A stretch of 64,000 nt of DNA from Bubalus kerabau (GCF_029407905.1 NC_073628.1:12739501-12803500), one strand, 5' to 3'. Numbered from the stretch's first letter, positions 12,481-24,776 are shown. Numbers and translations: made by a program. Notes: a model not told the origin generated them from the letters alone.

Positions 12481-12735
12481 TACATGGACACAGGCAGACA
12501 CACACAAATACATTCTCAAACACACAGTCAAACAGACATATACACCACCCACAATGACACAGACAGACACACAGACACTTGGAAACACACAAGCAGATAC
12601 ATATAAACCTACTCAGAGATACATAAAAGCATGCATATTTAGTCAGAGACACACAAGCACTCACAGAGACACATATAAACACACATATAAACACATATAC
12701 AAACAAACACATAAGCAGATAGATATACAAACAAC
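12481..12735 (+). repeat. Degenerate ACAC-rich simple repeat in PAG copy A intron 6
   Basis: Imperfect tandem runs of ACAC/ACAG/ATAC units such as 'cagacacacacaaataca'. It starts just after the exon 6 donor. A matching repeat begins at the same place in copy B (63788). Several open frames over this stretch, on both strands, come only from the repeat. Confidence 0.85.
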
Positions 12736-14521
12736 CAATGGGTTCATAATCCCCAGGCCTTCTGACCAGGGCTCTGACCAGGGTCCTAAAGGGTCCAGAG
12801 AGGTCTGTACAACTGGAAGAGGATTGCACCCACTGCCCAGTAAAGCGTGGAGCATGGTTAGAGGACTCTACAATGTGGTGAACAGAGGATCAGGGAGAAT
12901 TTCTCCAGCCTGAACAGAGGTATAAGATGACCAACTGTCCGGGGCTACCTGAGACATAGGAAGTTCTCAGTACAGATAAATGTCAGTTTAAAAACAGGGA
13001 AAATCCTGAGCAAATGGGGAGAACTGGTCTCCTAAGGGAGCAATTACTGAGCAGTGTAGAGAGATTTGCTGAAGTCATAAGATGTGAAAGTAACTAATAA
13101 AAAAGACACCCCTAGTTCATGGGCACACAGTGGGGCAGGGGCTATAACAGAGAATCAGGAAGCTGGGATCCAGGAATGACCCGAGGACAAGAGGCATAAT
13201 TGATAGGATTCTGTGTGATACCCTCAGACAAAAGCTGACCTGTCCTTTGGAGTTTCTGTGGGCTAGTCATGTATTTCCTGGCCAGGGTCTCAGGGTCTGA
13301 GCTGGTTGTAGGAGCAGTGCTGGCAGATACCCTCTCCCAGAGGAGCCTGTCTATCCCACCACTATAAGAATCTGCTCCCCTCGCAAACCTCCATCTTTAG
13401 TCTGCGACTGACCTGTTATCTGTTCCCCACACAATACAGCTCTCTGGATGTTTCTCATTCATTATTCACACTGTCTTCATTCACTCACTGAACAGAGAAG
13501 CCTTGGGCATACACGGTGTGCCAAGCACTTTAGGGAGGTAATGAGAATAAAACTCGCCCTCCCATCTAAGAAGGCAGATGCACAGGAAATGAGACACACA
13601 TATAGTGAATTGTGACTTTGGTACATGCTAGACATGAGGAAGTGTCTACAAAGAGACTGTCAAGAAAGGAGACTGATAAACACCTGGGGAAAGACTTCCC
13701 TGAAACCATGACAATTAAGCTGGAATCTAGAAGATGAGAAGAAATTTGCTAGTCAAAGGGGAGGGGGCTCCTGTAGGAAGGAAGAGCAGCTTGTGTCAAG
13801 GTGCAAAAGAGCCTGGTGTAATCAAGTACCACATTCAAGAATGTGAAGGAAGGTGCCATCAGGAGCAAAGGAAAAGGCAGCAAGAGACAGAGGGCTGTTT
13901 AGAAGATAGTCAGGAAGGAGGCAGCTCTGGGGCAACTCAGAGTGGCCTTGATGCCCACTTTGTCACACTGTCTCTCAGCATCTCCATGAAAAGAAAGATT
14001 ATTGCTTGTTCTGGCATCCGGGAGGCACTTGTGGATACTGGGACATCACTGGTCCTTGGCCCAAGAAGACTGGTCAATAACATCCAGAAGCTCATCAGCG
14101 CCATGCCACTGGGTTCCGAGGTGAAGTGTCATGCCCCAGGGTCACTCCCAGTCTCCACACACAAGAAGGATCTCCAGGGCCAACTTCTCTCCCTCTCTGT
14201 ATAACAGCACTACGTTTCATGTTTTGTGGTCAGTACCCTGCCCTCTATTATCTTCACCATCAATGGCATCAACTACCCAGTCCCAGCTCAAGCCTACATC
14301 CTCAATTTGAGGGGAGAACCCTGAAGGGTGGTTCTCAAATAGGATCTTGCAGGAACCCTTGGGCTGCTGCTGGGAGGAGGGTGCCCTGTGCAGGTCATCT
14401 CACACTATTACAGATGCTGCTGAGCCCAGGAGCTGGCCAGAGCCTCCCACAAGATGAACTGTTTAAGAGTAAAGGGCAGTGTGGGACACTGATCATCCTG
14501 AAATAAATGTGGAGACACCAC

Positions 14522-15270
14522 GTCATACTCGCATGGTGGGAGTCACAAGGAGAGGGGAACACTCAGGTTCTCAATGTTCAAAAGGCTTCAGTTCAATCTG
14601 AATTCTCAGACAGATGAACACAGAAAGTCAGCTCCAGCGGTCCTTGAAATAAGTCATGTGACAAGGAGAATGAATGGGGACACTCCCAGTGTGGCCTTCC
14701 ACCATAGGGATTAACAGTCTCCCTTTCCTTCTCACAGTTTTCCTGGTTTGGATGATAAATTACATGGTCACCTTAGTTGTCGGATGCATCTTCCCCTTAC
14801 TCTGGTGGGGTGCCCCCTTTGTGAGTTGGGATACCCGACCCCTCTGTGGGGAGGCTGGATGTTAATGTGAATAAAGGGTGCAAGGTGACTGCTCAGCCCC
14901 GGCACAGGGTGGAGGTTTCATGTCAGCTCCCTGTGGGAGATCAGACCTGGCTGATGGGCTGAAAGAAGGCTTTGAGGAAGAGAGGGAATTTCAGGAATTC
15001 TAAAACTGTAAACTCATGGAGCCATGTGGGGTTGCTCAGTTCTAGGAAAAACTGCACTGGATTCCATGCAAATGGCATCCCAAGGTGCTCTGCATTGGGG
15101 CAATGGGTAATTACTCGGGGTGATGAGGGCTATGGACAGATGGTGGGGATGGGGAACCAGAGTACATTACCCACCCAAGCCTGGAGTGGCCAAAGAGGGT
15201 GAGTGCAGGCCGAAGGAGGCTTCCCAGAGTTCCCGAGTTAAGTTTTCAAGAACGTGTTGCGGGCACACTG
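14522..15270 (+). other. PAG copy A intron 8, left part, nothing recognised
   Basis: Intronic sequence between the degraded exon 8 region and the first L1 fragment. I recognise no repeat family or exon in it. Confidence 0.4.
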
Positions 15271-15475
15271 TTCTATTTAAGATGGATAACCAACAACGAG
15301 TTACTGTGTAGCACTGGGAATTCCACTTAATTATATGACAACCTGGATGGGAGGGGTATTTTTGGGACCAGGATACATGGATATATATGGTTGAGTCCAT
15401 TTACTGTCCACCTGAAACTAAGAATTTTGTTAATCAGCTATGCTCCAATACAAAATAAAGTTTTTAAATAAAGTA
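15270..15475 (+). mobile_element. Old artiodactyl L1 3'-end fragment in PAG copy A intron 8
   Basis: Plus-strand L1 3' end: 'gagttactgtgtagcactgg' and later 'aatcagctatgctccaatac' running into an A/T-rich tail. This is the complement of the type seen at 245-480. 5' truncated. Confidence 0.6.
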
Positions 15476-15602
15476 TGGATTGTGGGGATGCAGGAGGAGA
15501 ACCAGCATTCTCTGCAGAGAAAACAAAGAGCAGGAGTCAGAAGGAAAGAAACAGGGAGAGAGGAGAACTATGGACACTGTTTTTCTTTTGTAAAAATTTT
15601 AT

Positions 15603-16395
15603 TCAGTTCATTTCAGTTCAGTCACTCAGTCGTGTCCGACTCTTGTGACCCCATGAATTGCAGCATGCCAGGCCTCCTTGTCCATCAGTATCTCCTGGAG
15701 TTGACTTAAACCCATATCCATCGAGTTGGTGATGCCATCCAGCCATCTCATTCTCTGTCATCCCCTCTTCCTCCTGCCCCCAATCCCTCCCAGCATCAGA
15801 GTCTTTTCCAATGAGTCAACTCTTCGCATGAGGTGGCCAAAGTACTGGAGTTTCAGCTTTAGCATCAGTCCTTCCAGAGAACACCCAGGGCTGATCTCCT
15901 TTGGAATGGACTGGTTGGATCTCCTTGCAGTCCAAGGGACTCTCAAGAGTCTTCTCCAACACCACAGTTCAACAGCATCTATACTTCGGTGCTCAGCTTT
16001 CTTCACAGTCTAACTCTTACATCCGTACATGGCCAGTGGAAAAACCATAGCCTTGACTAGATTGACCTTTGTTGGCAAAATAATGTCTCTGCTTTTGAAT
16101 ATGCTATCTAGGTTGGTCATAACTTTCCTTCCTAGGAGTAAGCATCCTTTAGTTTCAAGCCTGAAGTCACCATCTGCAGTGATTTTGGAGCCCCCAAAAA
16201 TAAAGTCTGACACTGTTTCCACTGTTTCCCCATCTATTTCCCATGAGGTGATGGGACCAGATGCCATGATCTTCGTTTTTTGAATGTTGAGCTTTAAGCC
16301 AACATTTTCACTTTCCTCTTTCACTTTCATCAAGAGGCTTTTGAGTTCCTCTTCACTTTCTGCCATTGAAGTGTGGCTAATCTTTAGTGTTGCAT
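15603..16395 (-). mobile_element. 5'-truncated BovB in intron 8 of PAG copy A
   Basis: Begins with the inverted BovB tail (TTCAGTTCATTTCAGTTCAG) and runs through the complete 3' part of the BovB reading frame to 'cttcactttctgccattgaa'. On the minus strand the translation contains MDWLDL/RRSNQSI-type C-terminal BovB sequence with several breaks. It lies inside intron 8 and lengthens it by about 0.8 kb. Confidence 0.9.
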
Positions 16396-16600
16396 TAAGT
16401 TCTGCTGCACAGCAATGTGACTCAGTTATACACATACAGAAATACATATTATTTTTCTTATTATTTTTCATGTGGTTTATGACTGGATATTTAATATATT
16501 TCCTTATTCTCAACAGTAGGACTTTGTTCTTTATCATTCCTTTGTATTCCCAACTTCCAGTCCTCCCCTCCGACACACCCTTCCTCATGGGAACCTCATG
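16396..16600 (-). mobile_element. Old L1 3'-end fragment in PAG copy A intron 8
   Basis: Minus-strand old L1 tail with 'gctgcacagcaatgtgactc' and 'acagtaggactttgttcttt'. It lies directly beyond the BovB. The BovB may have landed within or next to this older L1. Confidence 0.5.
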
Positions 16601-17047
16601 TCTTGGCCCTTTTTGGTTGTGGATGAACTCTCATATCCCCTGCTAATGTGAAAATCCCTTGATACTTATCAAAAGAGGGACATAAAACCAAGAATTGTGC
16701 TGGGTCTGGATATTTGTGGAAGTCGCAAGTAAGGGCTCAGGCTGACTGGTGTGTGTCTCTGACTCTTCCAGGATTCTAGAGGCCACTGCTATACCACCAT
16801 TAAAGAGAACACAGAGAGGACATCTAGAGACACCTGGATCCTGGGTGACATCTTCCTGAAGTTGTATTTCTCAGGCTTTGTTCGAGGAAATGACAGGATT
16901 GACCTGGCACAGGCAGTATAAATGCTTGGAGTCGTTCAGGAATCAGTAAGGCCACTCCGAGCAAACACTAAATCACACTTAGGGTACTCCTGCCCAGGAT
17001 GCTGGTGAACTGTATTTGGTGGTCTGCACACCCTATTCTCATTAAAG

Positions 17048-17053
17048 AATAAA
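17048..17053 (+). promoter_or_regulatory. Poly(A) signal of PAG copy A
   Basis: AATAAA 127 bp after the exon 9 stop codon (16919-16921), preceded at 17041 by ATTAAA. Position fits a short PAG 3' UTR. Confidence 0.7.
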
Positions 17054-17765
17054 AAGGGTTTCACTCATAATGGTGCTGAAACAAACAGGTGCCTCTGTTT
17101 GTGTCTGGGAGGTGTATAATGATTGGGAAGGATAGAGAACAAAATCTGAATGACAGTTGAGAGGAACCCACCTGCAACTGGGTTCAATAAAAGGGGAGAC
17201 TCATTGAAATGATTCTGGGAATCCAGGACACAAGACTCAGAGCAAATGCAAAGGTCTATGTGACTGGATCCAAGAAATCAGAAGTCATCAGTTCTCTATT
17301 TCACACCCTCACTCTTTCCCTTCCTTCTTCTCTGATGGTCTTAGCCTGACAACTTTCTTCCTTAAGGCTTCTACACCTACTGAGGGAGTCCAAGCTACCT
17401 GCCCTAGGGTTTTATATCCTGAAGGCATCTCCAATAAGGAAAGAAAAGATTGAAGACATCAGAGTTTGAGGGTGTTCTCTGAATGACCCACCTCAGATCA
17501 CATGTACAGTCCTAGATTAGCCATCCTGGCAGGGCCATGGGGTCCTGTGATTGACTTTACATGGTCTTGTGGCCCTGACCCAGCAGCACACATGATTGTC
17601 AATTTCCTCCAGAACTAAATGACTGAACCTGGGGAGAGGCAGCCACAAAGAAAGCAACTGGGAGATAGTCTAGGCCATGGAAGGGTTTGTGATTACCCAC
17701 CAACTCCACCACCTCCTCATTCAGAGAAATTATAAGGGGTAATGAAATAGACTCTCTTCATCCCA
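17054..17765. other. 3' flank of PAG copy A, nothing recognised
   Basis: No gene or repeat family recognised in this 0.7 kb. Confidence 0.4.
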
Positions 17766-18184
17766 TCTCAGATGGACTTATCCCTGGGCTTCTCCTCCAG
17801 GGGAGTTTGGGTTAGGTACTTCATGGAGAGCTGGTTCCCTTTTGTGCCACACCCATTCACCAGGTCTCTGCCACATATGCCTGCTCTGTCATTACCAGTT
17901 CTACTTGGTAAGCGGTGGCCCCAGTGGATCCCTGAGCCATCCCCCTCCTCCAGGGCCCAGAATGCCCCTTCCTTGGCCTCCAGTGCTGCTGGGGAGAATG
18001 CAACCATGTTATCGGGAGACCCAGGGTACACAGAGCCTTCAGCCTTTCTGAGCTTCTCCATGGGTGAGGCTACAAACTGTTTGCTTGGAGCTGCCATGGT
18101 TAGGTACTTTTGCAGTGGAAGCATCCTTTCTGTCCACCTGGAGGCCCTCAGTTGATGCCTCAGCTGAGACAGCAGGGGTCAGAG
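17766..18184. other. Unassigned block next to a BovB break
   Basis: About 0.4 kb, richer in G+C than its surroundings, with overlapping open frames on both strands (minus 17768-18124, plus 17772-18155). The minus-strand frame includes CGTKGNQLSMKYLTQ; I match it to no family. It is directly continuous with the 3'-incomplete BovB that starts at 18185. It could be a decayed gene or repeat fragment, or sequence carried along with the BovB. Confidence 0.3.
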
Positions 18185-20012
18185 GTTGATTTCCTTTCAG
18201 ATTGACTGGTTTGATCTCCTTGCTGTATAAGGGACTCTCAAGAATCTTCTCAAGTACCACAGTTCAAAAGCTCAATTCTTTGGCATTCACCATTCCTTAT
18301 GGTCTAGATCACACATCTGTACCTGATTACTGGAAACACCATAGGTTTCACACTACAGACCTCTGTAGCAAAGTGTGTCTCTGCTTTTTGATACACTGTG
18401 CCAGTTTTTCAGAGCCTTTCTTCCTTCCAAGGAGCAAATGTTTTAATTTTATGGCTGCAGTTGAGGTCCATGGTGATTTTGAAGCTCAAGAAAATAAAGT
18501 CTGCCACTGTTTCCACTTTTCCCTCATCTATATGCCACGAAGTGTTGGGACTGGATGCCATGAATGTTGAGTGTCTTTTTGTGAATAGTTTTTTTGAATG
18601 TTGAGTTTAAGCTAGTTTCTTCATCTCCTCTCCTCATCAAGAGGCTCTTTAGCTCTTTTTCTGCTTCCTGCTGTTAGGGCAGTGTCATCTTTATATATAT
18701 GGATGTTGATACTTCTCCCAGCAATCTTGATTACAGCTTGGGATTTATCCAGTCCAGCATATTGAATGGTGTAGCTTACATTTAAGTTAAATAACCAAAG
18801 TGACAATGTATACCTTGTCATTCTCCTTTCCCAGTTTCAAATCTCTCAGTTGTTCCGTGTCTGATTCTAAATGCTGCTTTTTGACCTACATAGAGACTTG
18901 CTAGGAGAAAGGTAAGGTGATCTGGTACTCCCATTTCCTTAAGAATTTTCCACAGTTTGTTGTGGTCCACACAGTGAAAGGCTTTAGCATAATCAGTGAA
19001 GCAGATGGAAATGTTTCTCTGGAATTCCCTTGCTTTCTCTATGATCCAATGGATGTTGGCAATTTGATCTCTATTTCCTCAAACGAGTTTGTTTATCTGG
19101 AAGTTCTCAGTTCATGTACTGTTGAAACTTAGCTTGAAGGATTTTGAGCATTACCTTGCTAGCGAGTGAGATGAGCACAATGGTGGGATAGGTTGAACAT
19201 TCTTTGGAATTGCCTTTCGTTTGGATTGGAATGAAAACTGACCTTTTCCAGCACTGTGGCCACTGCTGAGTTTTCCAAATTTGCTGACATATTGAATGCA
19301 GCACATTTACAGGCTCATTCTTTAGGAATTTTAAACAGCTCAGCTGGAATTTCATCATCTTCCCTAGCTTTAGTTGTAGTGATGCTTCCTAAAGCCCACT
19401 TGACTTCATACTCCAGTATATCTGGCTTTATGTGAGTGACCCCAACATCATCCTTATCCCGGGCATTATGACCATTTTTATACAGTTCTTCTGTGCATTC
19501 TTGCCACCTTTTCTTAATCTCATCTTCTTCTGTTAGGTCTTTGACTTTTATGTCCTTTATTGTGCCCATTTTTGCATGAGTTGTTCCTCTGATATCTCCA
19601 CTTTTCTTGAAGATTTTCATAGTCTTTACAGTTGTATTGTTTTCATCTAATTCTTGCACTATTCACTTATGAAACCTTTCTTATCTCTCTTTGCTATTCT
19701 CTGGAAGACTGCATTCCATTTGTTATATCTTACCCTTTCTCCTTTGCTTTTCACTTCTCTTATTTTCTTAGCTATTTTTAAGGCCTACTTAGGCAGCCAC
19801 TTTGCCTCCTCACATATGTTTTTCTTGAGTACAGTTTTGATGACCACCTCCCGTACAGTGTTACAAACCTCCATCCATAGTTCTTCAGGCTAACAGAGCT
19901 AATCCCTTGAATCTATTTTTCATCTCCACTATATAATCATAAGGGATTTGATTTAGGTCATAGCCAAATGTTCTAGTGGTTTTCCTTACTTTCTTCAATT
20001 TAAACGTGAATA
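18185..20012 (-). mobile_element. BovB remnant lacking both ends
   Basis: Minus-strand BovB from the C-terminal region back through reverse transcriptase to the end of the endonuclease. Recognisable blocks on the minus strand are the segment with NVLHSICQQIWKTQQWPQCW (about 19107-19358), the EELYKNG...VKWALGSI block (about 19315-19659) and YDLNQIPYDYIVEMKNRFK near 19890-19970. The CAGTTCAG tail is missing and reading frames are broken by many shifts and stops, so this is an old, dead copy. Confidence 0.88.
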
Positions 20013-20104
20013 TTGTTTGCTTCTGCCTAAGCATTGCTTCCAGATCACCACCTACCACTCCCAGTGGGTGTGGAACAAAAACACACAATTTGAGGGCTGT
20101 TACC

Positions 20105-20210
20105 TTGGGTTTGTGCTTGGCTTTTTACATGCTTAGCTGTGCGAGCTTGATCAAGTCTCTTAACCTCAGTTTTCTCATCTGGAAAATGGGCCCCATGATG
20201 GTAATTCCAC
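20105..20210 (+). repeat. MIR element
   Basis: Sense MIR core: 'cttgatcaagtctcttaacc' followed by 'tcagttttctcatctggaaa' and 'atgggcccc'. Confidence 0.75.
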
Positions 20211-21318
20211 CTTCTAGATTGCATGTGTGCCTGCAAAGAGCAAATGACCCTGACAGGGCTTTCTGGGTTCCTGAGTCTGGCACAAATATGAATTATTCTG
20301 CCACCTGGGAGAAGAAAGTCTTCTGTGTAGACACTATGGCTGCCATCCCCAAGGCTAAATATTGATTCAAGCCAAATGACATCTATTTCTGAACCCTGAC
20401 CCAGAACTCTGACTGAGCCAATGCTTCTTTTTTCTGGGCTCCCACAAGAGCTAATGATTACTGGCTCAGATTACTCCCTTCCTCAGCTTTAGCAGTCAGC
20501 CTTTCCTTGTCATCTACTTATCCCCTGAAATCACACTGCAAGGAAAGCCATAAAGGCTCTTGGTCTCTTGTCAGTTTCCCACATCTCCAGCGTAGCAACA
20601 AGTAGCTGTTATGGCTACTTGTCATAGCAACGACTATGGCAACCTGAACATCCAATCTCAGCCTGTTAAATTAATCTTTCCTCATTTGGCCCTTCATGTT
20701 TAAATTACCTATAGTTGTCTTAGTAACCTCTTATGCTTGCTGTTTAATGACGAAATATATGTGGACTTCATCTAGTTTTCTTTCCCAAGCATAATTCCAA
20801 CCATGCAATTAAGTAACCAAACATTTAGTCATCTAACTACTCACAGGAATTGACAAAAGCAAACCACCCATCATGCATTTTTGCTTGCCCCAAAACACCA
20901 TTGAAGTGATCTGCTGAAAGAATGTGATACATTGGCATGTACACTCCAGAAGGGACACTTTTCCCCTGGATTTGTTTTCCATCTAGTGCAGAATGTCTAC
21001 CATAAGCCTGGCCCTCCAGCAGCTGGTCACCTAATTTTTGCAGACTCAGCCCACTCCAGAAACCTTCCTCATCCCTCAGTAAAATCTAGAGAACAGACTC
21101 AGTCAAAGTTCTCACTCCTGTAGAAAAGTTTTTTTTTTTTTCTTTTTTTAGAAAACAATATTTGGTAGTACATTCAAAATCTTGTGCTCCTTGCCTTGGA
21201 TTCAAGGACCTGCACCAGAGGATGGGAAGCCTCCCCTTCCACCTATATCTTTCACCACTCCCACCAGGGCCACAGGCTTGACTGGACCCCAAAGACTTCT
21301 GCCTGCTCACTGATGACC
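20211..21318. other. Intergenic stretch, nothing recognised
   Basis: About 1.1 kb without a recognised repeat or exon. Contains a T-rich tract at 21128-21147. Confidence 0.4.
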
Positions 21319-21327
21319 TCTGTACAT

Positions 21328-22839
21328 CAGTTCAGTTCAGTCTCTCAGTTCAGTTCATTTCAGTCACTCAGTCGTGTCTGACTCTTTGCGACCCCATGAA
21401 TCTCAGCACCCGGAATCCCTGTTCATCACCAACTCCCGGAGTTCACTCAGACTCATGTCTATCGAGTCAGTGATGCCATCCAGCCATCTCATCCTCTGTC
21501 GTCTCCTTCTCCTCCTGCCCCCAATCCTTCCCAGCATCAGACGCTTTTCCAATGAGTCAACACTTCTCATGAGATGGCCAAAGTACTGGAGTTTCAGCTT
21601 CAGCATCATTCCCTCCAAAGATATCCCAGGGCTGATTTCTTTCAGAATGGACTGGTTGGATCTCCTTGCAGTCCAAGGGACTCTCAAGAGTCTTCTCCAA
21701 CACCACAGTTCAAAAGCATCAATTCTTCAGCGTTCAGCCTTCTTCACAGTCCAACTCTCACATCCATACATGACCACAGGAAAAATCATAACCTTGACTA
21801 GACGAACCTGTGTTGGCAAAGTAATGTCTCTGCTTTTGAATATGCTATCTAGGTTGGTCATAACTTTCCTTCCAAGGAGTAAGCGTCTTTTAATTTCATG
21901 GCTGCAGTCACCATCTGCAGTGATTTTGGAGCCCCCTAAAAATAAAGTCTGACCCTGTTTCCACCGTTTCTCCATCTATTTCCCATGAAGTGATGGGACC
22001 GGATGCAATGATCTTCATTTTCTGAATGTTGAGGTTTAAGCCAACTTTTTCACTCTCCATTTTCCCTTTCATCAAGAGGCTTTTTAGTTCCTCTTCACTT
22101 TCTGCCATAAGGGTGGTGTCATCTGCATATCTGAGGTTATTGATATTTCTCTCGGCAATCAGATTCCAGCTTGTGTCTCTCAGTCATGTCCAACTCTTTG
22201 CTATATTATGGGGTGCAGCATGCCAGGTTTCCCTGTCCATCACCAACTCCAGGAGCTTGCTCAAACTCATGTTCATCAAGTCAGTGATGCCACCCAATAA
22301 TTTCATCTTCTGTCTTCCCCTTTGCCTTCTGCCTTTAATCTTTCCCTGCATCAGGGTCTTTCCTAATGTGCCAGTTCTTCCCATTAGGTGGCCAAATTAT
22401 TGGAGATTCAGCTTCAACATTGGTCCTTTCAATGAACAGTCAGGACTTATTTTCTTTAGCATGGACTGGTTTTATCTCTTTGCCATCCAAGGGACTCCCA
22501 AGAGCCGTCCTACACTACAGTTTAAAAGCATCGATTCTTTGTTACTCAGCTTTCTTTATGGTCCAACTCTCACATGCACTCACGATTTCTGGTAAAACTA
22601 TAGCTTCGACTATACAGACCTTTACTGGTAAATAATGTCTCTGATTTTTAGTATGCTGTCAGGTTTTTCATGGCTTTTCTTCCAAGGAGCTAGCATCTTT
22701 TTTTTTTTTTTTTCTTCACAACTGCAGTCACTACAGTGATTTTGGAGACCAGAAAAATAAAGTCTGTCATTGTTTTCATTGTTTTTCTAGGTATTGCCAT
22801 GATGTGATGGGACTGGATGCCATGATCTTCATTTTTTGA
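21328..22839 (-). mobile_element. BovB, outer element of a nest (interrupted)
   Basis: A 5'-truncated BovB on the minus strand, flanked by TCTGTACAT at 21319-21327 and 22840-22848. Its tail (21328-21348) is cut off from its body (22175 onward) by a second BovB inserted at 21349-22174. The body ends within the phrase for 'ccatgatcttcattttttga'. Confidence 0.85.
21349..22174 (-). mobile_element. BovB, inner element inserted in the tail of another BovB
   Basis: A complete 3' portion of BovB in the same orientation as its host, from the tail 'ttcagttcatttcagtcact' to 'cagattccagcttgt'. It is flanked by the duplication GTCTCTCAG at 21340-21348 and 22175-22183, which rejoins the host when the insert is removed. 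Confidence 0.85.
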
Positions 22840-22855
22840 TCTGTACATACCACAT

Positions 22856-24776
22856 CAATATCATTTGAAAGAAAAACTAAGGGAAAAAGGCAAAATGGTT
22901 GCCTGAGGAGGCCTTACAAATAACCTAGAAAAGAAGAGAAGCAAAAGGCAAAGGAGAAAAGAAAGACATACCCATCTGAATGCAAAGTTCCAAAGAACAG
23001 CGAGAAGAGATTAAAAAAAAAAAAAAAAGGCCTTACTAAGTGATCAGTGCAATGAAATAGAGGAAAACATTAGAAAGGTAAAGACCAGAGATCTCTTCAA
23101 GAAAATCAGAGATAGGGAGGGAATGTTTCAGGCAAAGATGGGCACAATAAAAGAGAGACATGGGATGGACCTAACAGAAGCAGAATATATTAAGAAGAGG
23201 CTGAAAGAATATATAGAAGAACTGCACAAAAAAGGTATTAATGACCCAGATAAAAACGATGGTGTGATCACTCACCTAGAGCTAGACAATCCTGAAATGC
23301 AAAGTGAAATGGATCATCGGAAGCATCACTAAGAGCAAAGCTAGTGCAGGTGATGACATTGCAGTACAGCTATATCAGATGTTAAAGTGCTGCACTCAAT
23401 ATGCCAGCAAATGTGGAAAACTCAGCAGTGGCCACATGACTGGAAAGGTCGTTTTCCTTGCAATCCCAAAAAAAGGTGATTTCAAAGAATTTTCAAATAC
23501 CACACAGTTGCACTCATTTCACATTCTACCAAAGTAATTTCTCCAAGCAAATCTTCAACAGTACATGAACTGTGAAATTCTATATGTTCAAGCTGGATTT
23601 AGAAAAGGCAGAGGAACCAGAGATCAAATTGCCAACATTTGTTGGATGATAGAAAAAGCAAGAAGATTCTAGAAAAATACCTACTTCTGCTTTATTGACC
23701 ATGCAAAAGCCTTTGACTATGTTGATCACAACAATCTGTGGAAAACTTACAGAGATGGGAATACCAGATCATCTTACCTGCCTTCTGAGAAATCTGTATG
23801 CAGGTCAAGAAGCAACAGTTAGAACTGAACATGGAACAGCAGACTGGTTCCAATTCGGGAAAGGAGTACGTAAAGGCTCTGTATTGTCACCTTGCTAATT
23901 TAACTTATATGCAGAGTACATCATGTGAAATGCACAATTGGATGAAGCACAAGTTGGAATCAAGATTTCTGGGAGAAATATCAATAGCCTCAGGTATGCA
24001 GAAGATACCACCCTCATGGCCGAAATTGAAGAGGAACTAAAGAGCCTCTTGATGAAAGTGAAAGAGGAGAGTGAAACATCTGGTGTAAACTTCACATTCA
24101 GAAAATGAAGATCATGGCATTTGGTCCCATCACTTCATGGCAAATAGATGGGGAAACAATGGAAACAGTGAGAGACTTTATTTTGGGGGGGCTCCAAACT
24201 CACTGCAGATGATGACTGCAGCCATGAAACTAAAAGATGCTTGCTCGTTTGAAGAAAAACTATGACAAACCTATACATTTTTTTTTAAAGTAGAGACATT
24301 ACTTTGCTGAAAAAGTTCAGTATAATCAAAGCTATGATTTTTCAAGTTGTCATGTATGGATGTGACAGTTGCACCATAAAGAATGGTGAGTGATTAACAA
24401 TTGATGGTTTTGAACTGTGGTGTTGGACAAGACTCTTTTAAGTGTCCCTTGGACTGCAAGGAGATCCACTCAATCACCCTAAAGGAAATCAATCCTGAAT
24501 ATTCATTGGAAGGACCAATCCTGAAATTGAACCTCCAATACTTTGGCCAACTAATGTGAAGAACTGACTCATTAGAAAAGACCCTGTTACTGGGAAAGAT
24601 TGAAGGCAGGAGAAAAAGAGGATGACAGAGGATGAGACGGTTGGATGGGATCACCAACTCGATGGACATGAGTTTGCCCAAGCTCCAGGAGTTGGTGAAG
24701 AACAGAGACCCCTGGCGTGCTGCAGTCCATGGGGTTTCAAAGAGTCGGACATGACTGAGCGACTGAACTGAACTGA
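22856..24776 (+). mobile_element. 5'-truncated BovB, plus strand
   Basis: Runs from the segment just after the endonuclease ('gcctgaggaggccttacaaa') through reverse transcriptase to a GAACTGAACTGAAC tail. Flanked by a one-mismatch duplication, ACATACCACAT at 22845-22855 and ACATATCACAT at 24777-24787. The catalytic YADD region reads YAED near 24000. It stands head-to-head with the BovB at 21328-22839. Confidence 0.88.

Larger units (their letters stand above)
1..12700 (+). repeat. Segmental duplication, copy A (PAG-containing unit)
   Basis: The first 12.7 kb of the window is matched in the same order and strand by 40306 onward. Position 1 pairs with about 40306, exon 1 at 7150 pairs with 50326, exon 2 at 8271 with 59880, and exon 6 at 12323 with 63626. 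Old repeats are shared at matching places. The copies differ by scattered substitutions and by several clean insertions. The left edge lies outside the window. The right edge cannot be set because copy B runs off the window at 64000. Confidence 0.9.
7150..17053 (+). pseudogene. PAG family aspartic-protease-like pseudogene, copy A (nine exons)
   Basis: PAGs are secreted placental glycoproteins of the pepsin fold, usually about 380 residues. I map the exons, by splice sites and family order, at 7150-7202 (signal peptide MKWLLLLNLVAFSDC), 8271-8425, 9691-9807, 9901-10019, 11190-11383, 12323-12432, 13979-14120, 14208-14305 and 16772-16921 (TAA at 16919). Both catalytic motifs are spelled out: FDTGSSDLWVP in exon 3 and VDTGTS in exon 7. 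The flap tyrosine (AYGSG, exon 4) and the end IDLAQAV are also present. Lesions: exon 2 is 155 nt against the usual 151 (+4), which puts a TAA at 9705-9707; exon 3 lacks one base near 9734; exon 6 lacks six bases at its start and one near 12419; donors of exon 3 (AT at 9808) and exon 8 (14306) are lost. The exon 7 ACSxxC pair has lost its second cysteine. Exon lengths otherwise match the family (194, 142 and 119 nt). Intron 8 is enlarged by BovB and L1 pieces. A functional product is very unlikely. Confidence 0.92.

Noticed and set aside
12267..12913. Open frames over the ACAC-rich repeat
   Set aside because: Low-complexity translations on both strands from a degenerate simple repeat in intron 6; only 12323-12432 is exon.
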